5,678 nucleotides of DNA from an uncultured Pseudomonadota bacterium (GTDB lineage: Bacteria; Pseudomonadota; Gammaproteobacteria; Burkholderiales; Rhodocyclaceae), in contig CAMLHL010000113.1 of the NCBI GenBank assembly GCA_946479855.1, forward strand, positions 1 through 5,678, written 5' to 3'. This document shows, in pieces, positions 1 to 5,678 of this stretch. Each line of letters begins with the position of its first letter. The stretch's first letter is position 1. The notes beneath the pieces were generated by a model. The model did no database searches, was not told where the DNA came from, and saw only the letters and a list, made by a program, of their open reading frames with translations. Position numbers and translations under genes: made by a program.

Positions 1-46
1 TGCCGGTTTTGAAGACCGGCCGTCCCACCGGGGAACGATCTCTTCC
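1..46 (-). tRNA. selC: tRNA-Sec (UCA), 5' half, cut by window edge
   Basis: This is the UGA-decoding selenocysteine tRNA, the substrate of seryl-tRNA synthetase, SelA and SelB. Read on the minus strand, it starts GGAAGAGAUC at position 46, the G-rich start typical of bacterial tRNA-Sec. A D-arm follows with the apex CCCGGUGGG. The anticodon arm has a 6-bp stem GCCGGU/ACCGGC around the 7-base loop CUUCAAA. The anticodon is UCA (positions 12 to 10), which only tRNA-Sec is expected to carry in an ordinary proteobacterium. The long variable arm, T arm and 3' acceptor strand lie outside the window, so the 8-bp acceptor stem cannot be verified. It lies 115 bases downstream of selB on the same strand, which strongly supports the call. 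The D stem is not perfectly paired as I fold it: one U seems bulged between G-C/U-A and the three C-G pairs. Confidence 0.93.
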
Positions 47-161
47 GTTGTTCATTTCAAGGTTGCGCCCATGCCGTCCGTGACGCGCCGCCGAGCCGCA
101 GACAGTGCGTATAGCACGGCCAGGCGAAGTCGACAGAAACATGGGCGGCCTGGGCATGACA

Positions 162-2036
162 TTAACCGAACTGCTCCGGGGTTCCACGTGAAACGTGGGT
201 GTCACGCACGCGGCGAGTGTAGCCGATGCGGTCGAAGAATTCGAGGATATGGATGGCCACCTTGCGACCGCCGCCGATCTCGTCGCGCAGCGAGGCGGCC
301 CGGGCGCAACCGTCGCGTTCGTTGAGGGCGGCGACCCGGCGGGCCAGATCGGCAACGGCCGCCGCCGTGAAGTAGTGGTCGTGGGCCACCGGATAAGCCT
401 CGCCCATCCGGGCGACGCGCTTGAACAGTGAGCGCACGCTCTCCTCGCCGAGGCCGGTGGCCCGGGCAACATCGCGGACACGCGGCGGATTGCAGGGGTC
501 GACCTCGAGCAGCGGCTTCAGCGTCAGCCACAGATCGCGGTCGCCGGCCGCCATCTGGATGCGATGCTCGGGCAGGTGCAGCCAGGCATTGCTCTGGGCG
601 ACATGCCCCGCCTGCAGCGGCCCGGCCAGCAGCGCATCGAAGGCCGGTCGGGACAGCGTCGGCAGCGTCAGGCGGCGCAGGCGGTCGCGCTCGACGCCGG
701 GCAGGTCGGGGGCGCGTTCATGTTCGGCTGCCAGGGCGGCGAGCAATCCGGCCTCGAGCGCCTGCCAGCGAGCCGGCGCAAAGGCGGTGTTGCCGACCTG
801 CACCAGCTGCAGGCCGGCGATGACGGCCTGCAGTGCGGCAGGATCGAGGTTGCGATTGCGCGCATAGGCCACCAAGTCGACGCCGGCCGCCTGCTGCTCG
901 GTCGCCAGCTGCAGCGCCGTGGCCGGATTGTCGTCGGCCAGGGCCGCCAGCATGGCCAGGCGTTCCGGACTGCGCTTCTTGCGGCTGGGTGGAAAGATGT
1001 CGAGTACGCGACCGCCGCCAATGGTGTGGCGGGCCGAGGCATCGCGCAGGATGAAGCGGTCGCCGGCCAGGGCGCCAATGCTACGGTCGACGGTGATTTG
1101 CGCCCAATTTTCGCCGCCGGGGGGAATTTCGTCGGCGCCAAGCAGCGCGATGCGGGCCGGCACATCTTCGGCGCCAAGGTGAAGGTGCGTGGTCGTCCAG
1201 TGTTTCAGGGGCGGCTGACCGGAGAGGACGCGAATCTTCGCATCGAAGCGCAGCACCGGGGCATGCAGCGCCGGCGCAAGCAGCCACATGCCGCGGTTGA
1301 CCGCGGCCTTTTCGATACCGGCCAGCGCCAGCGCGATGCGCTGCCCGGCCCGCCCGGAGTCGGCCGGCGTATCCTGAACGCGCAGGCTGCGCACGCGAAC
1401 CGGCAGGTTCGGCGGCGAAAGCAGCAACTGGTCGCCGACCCTGACTTCGCCGGCAAAGGCGGTGCCGGTAACGACCGTGCCGGCACCGGCCAGCGTGAAG
1501 CAGCGGTCGATGGCCAGCCGGAAACCACCGCCGGGCGCCACGACGGACGCAGCCCGCGCCGCCTCTTCGAGATGCCAACGCAATTCGGCCACCCCCTCGC
1601 CGGTCGTCGCGGCGACCGGAAAGATCGGGGCGCCGACCAGCGCGGTGCCGGCCAGCAGTTCGGCGATTTCGGTTTTGGCCTGTTTTTGCCGGTCGACCGT
1701 CGCATGGTCGATCTTGGTCAGCGCCACGGCACAACGCCGGATACCGAGCAGTTCGATGATCTCCAGATGCTCGCGGGTCTGCGGCATCGGGCCGTCATCG
1801 GCAGCGACGACGAGCAGTGCGAAATCGATGCCGGTGGCGCCGGCCAGCATGTTGTGGATCAGCTTTTCGTGGCCGGGCACGTCGATGAAGCCGAGCATCG
1901 GCGTGTAGGCATAGCCGAGATCGAGCGTGATGCCGCGCGCCTTCTCCTCTTTCAGGCGATCGCAGTCGACGCCGGTCAGCGCCTTGACCAGCGTCGTCTT
2001 GCCGTGATCGATATGGCCGGCGGTGCCGATGATCAT
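162..2036 (-). CDS. selB: Selenocysteine-specific translation elongation factor SelB
   Basis: SelB is a GTPase that replaces EF-Tu for Sec-tRNA(Sec) and brings it to UGA codons followed by a SECIS hairpin. The product is 624 aa, close to the roughly 614 aa of E. coli SelB. The N-terminal G domain shows GHIDHGKT (7-14), the switch Thr in RGIT (34-37), DVPGH (52-56) and TKID (107-110, the NKxD position). EF-Tu-like beta-barrel domains follow, with RLAIDRCF (173-180) and [15 protein letters not shown] (188-202). The C-terminal half is made of winged-helix repeats that bind SECIS RNA, ending with [13 protein letters not shown] (597-609). The frame stays open upstream to 2285, but the ATG at 2036 gives the family start [14 protein letters not shown] and has AGGGGG 8 bases upstream. 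It begins 20 bases after the ynfA stop, so the two are probably co-transcribed. selC follows it. The last 12 codons contain a parS-like sequence (separate entry). No key residue is missing. Confidence 0.97.
   Translation of the reverse strand: MIIGTAGHIDHGKTTLVKALTGVDCDRLKEEKARGITLDLGYAYTPMLGFIDVPGHEKLIHNMLAGATGIDFALLVVAADDGPMPQTREHLEIIELLGIRRCAVALTKIDHATVDRQKQAKTEIAELLAGTALVGAPIFPVAATTGEGVAELRWHLEEAARAASVVAPGGGFRLAIDRCFTLAGAGTVVTGTAFAGEVRVGDQLLLSPPNLPVRVRSLRVQDTPADSGRAGQRIALALAGIEKAAVNRGMWLLAPALHAPVLRFDAKIRVLSGQPPLKHWTTTHLHLGAEDVPARIALLGADEIPPGGENWAQITVDRSIGALAGDRFILRDASARHTIGGGRVLDIFPPSRKKRSPERLAMLAALADDNPATALQLATEQQAAGVDLVAYARNRNLDPAALQAVIAGLQLVQVGNTAFAPARWQALEAGLLAALAAEHERAPDLPGVERDRLRRLTLPTLSRPAFDALLAGPLQAGHVAQSNAWLHLPEHRIQMAAGDRDLWLTLKPLLEVDPCNPPRVRDVARATGLGEESVRSLFKRVARMGEAYPVAHDHYFTAAAVADLARRVAALNERDGCARAASLRDEIGGGRKVAIHILEFFDRIGYTRRVRDTHVSRGTPEQFG
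180..195. other. parS-like ParB-binding site inside the 3' end of selB
   Basis: The plus-strand 16-mer is GGTTCCACGTGAAACG, centred on CACGTG. The chromosomal parS consensus described in B. subtilis and many other bacteria is TGTTNCACGTGAAACA. All 14 inner positions agree, and only the outermost base on each side differs. Read on the minus strand it is also 14/16 to the Pseudomonas form TGTTCCACGTGGAACC. It encodes VSRGT in the non-conserved C-terminal tail of SelB, close to the stop. Thirteen fixed bases would be expected by chance only about once in 67 million positions with even base composition, so coincidence is unlikely but possible. Binding by ParB is an inference. Confidence 0.5.
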
Positions 2037-2056
2037 GCCCGATGCCCCCTGCGTGC

Positions 2057-2389
2057 TCAGCGGGCCGACGGCTGCAGGGCGATCACCGCCATGCCGAGCA
2101 GTGCGATGCCGGCGCCGAGGATATCCCAGCGCGTCAGCGGCTGGCCATCGACAAAATGCAGCCAGGCCAGCGCCACGGCGATGTACATGCCGCCGTAGGC
2201 GGCGTAGGTTCGACCGGCCGCGCTTGGATGCAGGCTGAGCAGCCAGGCGAACAGCGCCAGGGAGCAAGCCGCCGGGATCAGCCACAGCGGGCTCCTGCCC
2301 TGCTTGAGGACCAGCCAGGGCAGGTAGCAGCCGACAATCTCCGCGACGGCGGTGATTGCAAACAAGAGGCTAAGGCGCAACAGTGCCAA
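2057..2389 (-). CDS. ynfA: YnfA/UPF0060 family small membrane protein
   Basis: This is a small inner-membrane protein of the YnfA (UPF0060) family, related in size and fold to small multidrug resistance transporters. Its physiological substrate is not settled. The 110-aa product matches the family's usual ~108 aa and shows the family motifs [11 protein letters not shown] near residues 16-26, [15 protein letters not shown] in the middle and FVDGQPL before the last helix. Four hydrophobic segments can be seen. I chose a TTG start at 2389 because AGGAA lies about 7 bases upstream and the length then fits the family. An in-frame ATG at 2464 would add 25 non-family residues and translate through a U8 terminator-like structure. 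It lies between selA and selB, 20 bases before selB, so selB may depend on read-through or on a promoter in front of ynfA. A role in selenium metabolism is not known and should not be assumed. Confidence 0.9.
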   Translation of the reverse strand: MALLRLSLLFAITAVAEIVGCYLPWLVLKQGRSPLWLIPAACSLALFAWLLSLHPSAAGRTYAAYGGMYIAVALAWLHFVDGQPLTRWDILGAGIALLGMAVIALQPSAR

Positions 2390-2396
2390 GAATTGA

Positions 2397-2401
2397 TTCC
2401 T
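2397..2401 (-). promoter_or_regulatory. Ribosome-binding site that decides the ynfA TTG start
   Basis: On the minus strand AGGAA is followed about 7 bases later by TTG GCA CTG TTG. This Shine-Dalgarno-like sequence supports initiation at TTG 2389 and not at the ATG at 2464, in front of which I see no comparable site. Confidence 0.55.
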
Positions 2402-2405
2402 GTTC

Positions 2406-2446
2406 AAAAAAAAGCAGGCCGACGCTTCGGGCAGTACCGACCCTGC
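2406..2446 (-). terminator. Terminator-like stem with U8 tract between selA and ynfA
   Basis: In minus-strand RNA, GCAGG (2446-2442) can pair with CCUGC (2418-2414), directly followed by eight U (2413-2406). A small hairpin CCGA-AGCG-UCGG stacks on the 3' arm, leaving an 11-base bulge on the 5' side. The structure is imperfect and possibly weak, but the U tract placed straight after the stem fits an intrinsic terminator or attenuator ending about 80-120 bases after selA. If functional it would reduce transcription into ynfA and selB. Confidence 0.35.
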
Positions 2447-2464
2447 CGCAATGGATTCTGTCAT

Positions 2465-2488
2465 CCGGACGGCTCTTCGTCCATCCGG
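2465..2488 (-). repeat. Inverted repeat / hairpin after selA
   Basis: In minus-strand RNA, CCGGAUGG pairs with CCGUCCGG (8 bp, one G-U) around the loop ACGAAGAG. It lies in the 137-base gap between the selA stop (2527) and the ynfA TTG start (2389). No U tract follows directly. It may protect the 3' end of the selA message or be part of a longer structured spacer with the U8 stem downstream. Confidence 0.4.
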
Positions 2489-2526
2489 CCGGCCCCGACG
2501 CGGCTGGCCGCCAATAAATGTCGCTT

Positions 2527-3936
2527 TCAACATTTCAGGTACGGCAGCTGGGCGACGAAGCCAGCTTCGTCCTTCGCTTCCAGGCAGCGCAAATCGAGAT
2601 GATAGGCATCGTCGCGGACATAGCCGATCACCGGCGTCGGCAGGCGGCGGAAGGCAGCTTCCACGGTCAACAGCGTCTTGCCCGGCTTTTTGGCGGTCGG
2701 CCGGAAGACCAGCGCCGCCGACAGCAGGCGCTCGACCGGCAAGGCGCCGCTGCCGATCTGGCTGCGGCAGGTCTCGACGGCGACCATGGCGAGCGTGCCA
2801 ACGGCGGCCTGGGCCGCGGGCAGCAGGCGGGCGGCGAGCGCCGCGATCTCGGCCGGCGTCCGGGTCAGCAGGCGCAGCGTCGGCAGGCGTTCGAGCAGGC
2901 GATCCGGGTCGCGATAAAGTTGCAGGGTCGCTTCGAGCGCGGCCAGCGTCGTCTTGCCGACCCGCAGTGCCCGCTTCAGGGGGTTCTTCTTGATCTTCGC
3001 AATCAGGTCCTTGCGGCCGACGATCAGCCCGGCCTGCGGGCCGCCCAACAGCTTGTCGCCGGAAAAGGTCACGATATCGGCGCCGGCGGCCAGCGCCTGT
3101 TGCGGCGTCGGCTCGGCCGGCAGGCCGAGGGCCGCGAAGTCGGTCAATGTGCCGCTGCCGAGATCGACGACGAAAGGCAGGCCGGCGGCATGGGCGATGC
3201 CGGCGATGATTTTCTCGTCGACCGCCGCCGTGAAGCCGCTCACCGCGTAGTTGCTGGTGTGGATCTTCATCAGCAGCGCCGTCTTCGGATTGACGGCGTC
3301 CTCGAAATCCCGGGCATGCGTGCGGTTGGTCGTGCCGATCTCGACCAGCTTGACCTGCGCCCGGCGCATCACGTCGGGGATGCGGAAGGCGCCGCCGATC
3401 TCGACCAGTTCGCCGCGCGAGACCACCGCTTCCTTGCCCTGGGCCAGCGCGTTCAGCGTCAGCAGCACGGCGGCGGCATTGTTGTTGACGATGGTCGCGG
3501 CGAATTTGCCGGCACTCGCGGCCGAGGCGCCGGCGACCAGTTCGACCAAGAGGTCGGACACCAGATCGTCGCGGTCGCCGCGCCCGCCGGAAGCGAGGTC
3601 GTATTCGAGCGCGCACGGCGAACGCGCGGCCTCGACCATGGCGGCAATAGCCTCCTCGGCCAACTGGGCGCGGCCGAGATTGGTGTGCAGGACGGTGCCG
3701 GTCAGGTTGAAGACCGGCCGCAGCTTGGCGCGGCCGGCCTCGTCGGCGCGGCGGCGGATCGCCGCGAGCAGCGCCGCGTCGTCCGGCACCGGCAGGCCGT
3801 GCTTCAGGCCCTCGCGGGCGGCGGCGAGTTCGGCGCGGACGCAGCCGGTCACCAGCTGGCGGCCGTGGGCCGCGATCGGCTCGGAAAGTTGGCTGAGGAC
3901 GCGGTCGACCGCGGGTAGACGTCGATTTTCGTTCAT
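2527..3936 (-). CDS. selA: L-seryl-tRNA(Sec) selenium transferase (selenocysteine synthase)
   Basis: SelA is a PLP enzyme that converts Ser-tRNA(Sec) to Sec-tRNA(Sec) with selenophosphate as selenium donor. In bacteria it works as a large ring-shaped oligomer in the cytoplasm. The 469-aa product compares with 463 aa in E. coli. The N-terminal domain starts near RLPAVDRVL. The body carries [14 protein letters not shown] (77-90), [13 protein letters not shown] (111-123), NNNAAAVLL (151-159), [20 protein letters not shown] (171-190), the PLP-site VVDLGSGTL (256-264) and [14 protein letters not shown] (290-303). Lys295 in SGDK is the expected Schiff-base lysine, the same number as in E. coli. The ATG at 3936 is preferred because GGUGAG lies just upstream. 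A GTG at 3945 is in frame but lacks a Shine-Dalgarno sequence. It lies 43 bases after fdhE on the same strand, with a hairpin covering its start region (separate entry). The gene appears intact. Confidence 0.97.
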   Translation of the reverse strand: MNENRRLPAVDRVLSQLSEPIAAHGRQLVTGCVRAELAAAREGLKHGLPVPDDAALLAAIRRRADEAGRAKLRPVFNLTGTVLHTNLGRAQLAEEAIAAMVEAARSPCALEYDLASGGRGDRDDLVSDLLVELVAGASAASAGKFAATIVNNNAAAVLLTLNALAQGKEAVVSRGELVEIGGAFRIPDVMRRAQVKLVEIGTTNRTHARDFEDAVNPKTALLMKIHTSNYAVSGFTAAVDEKIIAGIAHAAGLPFVVDLGSGTLTDFAALGLPAEPTPQQALAAGADIVTFSGDKLLGGPQAGLIVGRKDLIAKIKKNPLKRALRVGKTTLAALEATLQLYRDPDRLLERLPTLRLLTRTPAEIAALAARLLPAAQAAVGTLAMVAVETCRSQIGSGALPVERLLSAALVFRPTAKKPGKTLLTVEAAFRRLPTPVIGYVRDDAYHLDLRCLEAKDEAGFVAQLPYLKC

Positions 3937-3938
3937 GG

Positions 3939-3962
3939 CTCTCACCCGGACCGGGCAGAAAG
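3939..3962 (-). promoter_or_regulatory. Hairpin covering the selA ribosome-binding region, SECIS-like apex
   Basis: In minus-strand RNA, CUUUCUGCCCG pairs with CGGGUGAGAG around the 3-base loop GUC: ten pairs (three G-U) with a single bulged C on the 5' arm. The 3' arm contains the GGUGAG Shine-Dalgarno region and ends 2 bases before the selA ATG. The apical sequence GGUC is shared with the loop of the E. coli fdhF SECIS, which also has a 5'-side bulge, but bulge type (C, not U) and spacing differ. A SECIS-like repressor element bound by SelB is reported in the E. coli selAB leader. A similar role here is only an inference. Simple sequestration of the RBS is an alternative. Confidence 0.35.
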
Positions 3963-3979
3963 GTTGAGGGAGGCGATTT

Positions 3980-4885
3980 CTAGCCGCCGGAAGCGCCGAT
4001 CAACAGCAGATTGGGGCCGCTGCGCTGGTAGCCGGCATCGTCGACCAGCAGGTCAAGGGCCAGGGTCGCGAGATCGTCGGCGACCGGATCGACGCGCGGA
4101 TCCTTGTCCTGATAGACGATCTTCAGGTAGCTCCGGCAGCTGTCGCAGGTCTCGGCCCGCACTGCGCCCGCGCTGCCTTCCAACTCTTGCAGGGCGACTT
4201 CCTTGTCGCTGTCGCAGGCGGTGCACACGGCGCGCGAGACGTTCCATTCGCTATTGCACAGGCTGCAATGCAGGTAGCGCAGGTTGTTGATCGTCGCTCC
4301 CAGACGGACGATGCTGGCAACGGCCGAGCTGCCGCAGCAGGGGCAAACGTGGTGGTGTTCGAGCTTTTGCAGCTGGCTGGCGTCGAGCTGGCTGGCCAGC
4401 CGGGTGTAGACGACTTGCAGCGCGGCGGCGACGAAGGGCAGCTCGCCGGCGTCGGCGGTGTCGAGGTCGCCCGCGAGGAGGATATCGGCGCGTCGTTCGA
4501 GATCGTTGTCGGCTGCGGTTTGCAAGGTGGCAAGCGCGGTCGCAGCACCGTCCGGGGCATCGACCGCCAGTTCGCCGGCAATCCGGCGCAGGACGTCGCG
4601 CCAGGCGGCGGGCCGCCGGGCCGGATCGAGCGGCGGCATGCCGTGGCGGCGGGCATTGGCCAGGGCCTCGGCCGGCGGCAGATCGAGCTCCGGCAGGAGC
4701 ATCAGCGCGGTCTGCTGGGCGGCGCTCAGGCGGCCGAGGAAAGCCAGCCAGTCGCCCAGGCTATGGCCTTCCGCCAGCGCAGCGAAGCGGTCGGCACGGT
4801 CGGCGAACAGGTTGGCGCTCGTCGGCAGCAGGAAGGGGGCAGCCTCGTCGGTCGGCGGCTGGAAGTTGATCGGTTGGGCTTGCAT
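3980..4885 (-). CDS. fdhE: Formate dehydrogenase accessory protein FdhE
   Basis: FdhE is a cytoplasmic assembly factor needed for active respiratory formate dehydrogenases. In E. coli it binds the catalytic subunits and carries iron in a rubredoxin-like site. The product is 301 aa against 309 aa in E. coli. The N-terminal part is helical (DRFAALAEGHSLGDWLAFL, 32-50). The C-terminal part has the four family CxxC motifs: CPCC (181-184), CSLC (207-210), CTAC (221-224) and CDSC (247-250), with RYLHCSLC and SYLKIVYQDKDPRVDPVADD as recognisable family blocks. All eight metal-binding cysteines are present. The ATG at 4885 gives the family length but lacks a clear Shine-Dalgarno sequence. A GTG at 4939 in the same frame would add 18 residues, so the start is uncertain. 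It stands between the formate dehydrogenase gamma gene and selA and links the enzyme to its selenocysteine supply. Confidence 0.95.
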   Translation of the reverse strand: MQAQPINFQPPTDEAAPFLLPTSANLFADRADRFAALAEGHSLGDWLAFLGRLSAAQQTALMLLPELDLPPAEALANARRHGMPPLDPARRPAAWRDVLRRIAGELAVDAPDGAATALATLQTAADNDLERRADILLAGDLDTADAGELPFVAAALQVVYTRLASQLDASQLQKLEHHHVCPCCGSSAVASIVRLGATINNLRYLHCSLCNSEWNVSRAVCTACDSDKEVALQELEGSAGAVRAETCDSCRSYLKIVYQDKDPRVDPVADDLATLALDLLVDDAGYQRSGPNLLLIGASGG

Positions 4886-4973
4886 GGCGGGTGGGTCGTC
4901 TCTTGTTATGTCTCGGTTGCGCTCCCGGCTGGTTTGCACGGGGAAACCGGGGTTTTACCAAAAATCGGGCTTC

Positions 4974-5016
4974 AAAAAAACGAGGGATGCGACGACGAAT
5001 CGCCGCAGGGCCCCCT
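4974..5016 (-). terminator. Rho-independent terminator-like hairpin after the formate dehydrogenase gamma gene
   Basis: In minus-strand RNA, UGCGGCGA pairs with UCGUCGCA (8 bp, one G-U) around a UUCG tetraloop. Outside it, AGGG (5016-5013) can pair with CCCU (4986-4983), with a 5-base bulge opposite one U. CG and then seven U (4980-4974) follow. It lies about 60 bases beyond the stop at 5077, in the right orientation to end the formate dehydrogenase operon before fdhE. Confidence 0.6.
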
Positions 5017-5034
5017 AAACGCAAGGTAAATCTT

Positions 5035-5067
5035 GGCAATGGCCGGCCTGCCGGCGCGGCCATTGCC
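5035..5067. repeat. Perfect 11-bp inverted repeat downstream of the gamma subunit gene
   Basis: GGCAATGGCCG and CGGCCATTGCC are exact inverted copies separated by 11 bases. The repeat starts 9 bases after the stop codon of the formate dehydrogenase gamma gene. No T tract follows on either strand (minus strand continues AAGATTTACC), so it is more likely a 3'-end stabilising hairpin or an aid to the terminator behind it than an intrinsic terminator by itself. Confidence 0.65.
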
Positions 5068-5076
5068 CTTGGCGGC

Positions 5077-5678
5077 TTACTTGCCGGTCACCTGGCGATA
5101 CCAGGCGCGGTGGTGCTGCTTGGCCCAGGCACGGGTCACCGTGCCGTACCACATGGCGCGGATGGTGCCCTTGACCCAGATGGCGGCATAAACGTGAACC
5201 ATGATCAGGGCGATCATCAGCGCAGCGGCAGCGGCATGCACCACGGCGCCGAGGCGGACGACGGTGATGTCGAAGCCGAAGTAGGCGCGCCAGATCAGGA
5301 TGCCAGACACGGTCATCAGCAGCATGCACAGGGCGGAGCCCCAGAACATGGCTTTCTGGCCGCCGTTGTACTTGCCCTGTTCCGGCATGTTGTGGTCGTC
5401 GCCGTTGATCATTTCCTGGGCCCGGCTCAGCCACTCCTTGTCCGCCGGGGTCATCTTGTTCAGATGCTTGAAGCGGAGGAAGATGGACAGAAAGGACACC
5501 GCCATCAGCACCCCGATGAAGGGATGCAGAATGCGGGCCCAGACCGGGCCGCCGAACAGCTGGGTCAGCGGGAAGAAGGCCGGGTGGAAGAAAGCCAGGC
5601 CGGAGAGGGCGAGCAGGATGAAACTGATGCCCACCACCCAGTGATTGGCCCGCTCGGACGCGTTGTAGCGTTGCAGGT
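5077..5678 (-). CDS. fdnI: Formate dehydrogenase, cytochrome b556 (gamma) subunit, N-terminus cut by window edge
   Basis: This is the membrane cytochrome b subunit that takes electrons from the FdnH/FdoH-type iron-sulfur subunit and passes them to quinone, anchoring formate dehydrogenase to the membrane. The frame runs off the right edge. 199 whole residues are visible, and only about 6-10 seem to be missing compared with the 217-aa E. coli FdnI. The visible part has four hydrophobic helices and the family blocks RYNASERANHW (3-13), ARILHPFIGV (47-56), KYNGGQKAMFWG and MVHVYAAIWVKGT. Histidines at visible positions 12, 51, 147 and 161 have the spacing of E. coli FdnI His18, His57, His155 and His169, the residues expected to ligate two b hemes. 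The end AWAKQHHRAWYRQV is typical of the family. Whether it is the FdnI or FdoI equivalent cannot be told. The catalytic and iron-sulfur subunit genes would lie to the right. Confidence 0.95.
   Translation of the reverse strand, partial: LQRYNASERANHWVVGISFILLALSGLAFFHPAFFPLTQLFGGPVWARILHPFIGVLMAVSFLSIFLRFKHLNKMTPADKEWLSRAQEMINGDDHNMPEQGKYNGGQKAMFWGSALCMLLMTVSGILIWRAYFGFDITVVRLGAVVHAAAAALMIALIMVHVYAAIWVKGTIRAMWYGTVTRAWAKQHHRAWYRQVTGK

Noticed and set aside
108..113. TATACG on the minus strand as -10 box of a selC promoter
   Set aside because: It sits about 60 bases before selC, but no acceptable -35 box is found at 16-18 bases. The 115-base selB-selC gap otherwise shows nothing I can support.
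564..2198. Open frame of 544 codons on the plus strand
   Set aside because: It lies almost wholly antisense to selB. Its product is a low-complexity mix rich in Gly, Arg and Gln with no recognisable domain, as expected from a GC-rich codon shadow.
2037..2285. N-terminal extension of selB by 83 codons
   Set aside because: The extension is an out-of-frame reading of ynfA. The family start [14 protein letters not shown] begins at 2036 with a ribosome-binding site in front.
2057..3616. 519-codon minus-strand frame running through selA into ynfA
   Set aside because: Only its last part is real (ynfA). The rest is an out-of-frame Arg-rich shadow of selA, and the selA frame has full family motifs.
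2518..3918. Open frame of 466 codons on the plus strand
   Set aside because: It is the antisense shadow of selA, with the same Gly/Arg/Gln-rich composition and no recognisable motif.
3943..3945. GTG at 3945 as selA start
   Set aside because: No Shine-Dalgarno sequence precedes it, while GGUGAG precedes the ATG at 3936, which also gives the E. coli-like numbering of the PLP lysine.
4940..4973. TTGGTA / TGCAAA pair as an fdhE promoter
   Set aside because: The 17-base spacing is right, but only about half of the -10 bases match and the match is no better than expected by chance.
1..5678. CRISPR array, insertion sequence or toxin-antitoxin gene
   Set aside because: No regularly spaced repeats, transposase motifs or terminal inverted repeats were seen on either strand, and the gaps between genes are too short to hold such elements.

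Overview
The window holds the genes needed to make and insert selenocysteine, next to a respiratory formate dehydrogenase operon. All genes recognised here lie on the minus strand. Base composition is uniformly GC-rich. The protein types (SelA and SelB of the proteobacterial kind, a membrane FDH-N type cytochrome b, FdhE, YnfA) suggest a proteobacterium. A betaproteobacterium of the Rhodocyclales kind is my best guess, but that is an inference from overall style, not a database result.

Reading the minus strand from right to left: the 3' end of the gamma (cytochrome b556) subunit of a membrane-bound formate dehydrogenase enters at the right edge (5678 to 5077). It is followed by a long perfect inverted repeat and a terminator-like hairpin with a U tract. 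Next come fdhE (formate dehydrogenase accessory protein), selA (selenocysteine synthase), a small four-helix membrane protein of the YnfA/UPF0060 family, selB (selenocysteine-specific elongation factor) and, at the left edge, the 5' half of selC (tRNA-Sec, anticodon UCA). The plus strand has long open frames, but they are all antisense shadows of these genes.

How they work together: SelA converts Ser-tRNA(Sec) to Sec-tRNA(Sec) on the tRNA made from selC. SelB delivers it to UGA codons marked by a SECIS hairpin. The expected client is the catalytic subunit of the formate dehydrogenase whose gamma subunit is seen here; that gene would lie beyond the right edge. FdhE helps assemble the same enzyme. 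The locus is therefore close to a self-contained selenium and formate respiration module. The selenophosphate synthetase gene selD is not in the window.

Most worth a second look: (1) a near-perfect chromosomal parS (ParB-binding) sequence inside the last codons of selB; (2) an imperfect hairpin with an apical GGUC that covers the selA ribosome-binding region, recalling the SECIS-like control element reported for E. coli selAB; (3) ynfA placed between selA and selB, with a TTG start and a terminator-like structure in front of it.
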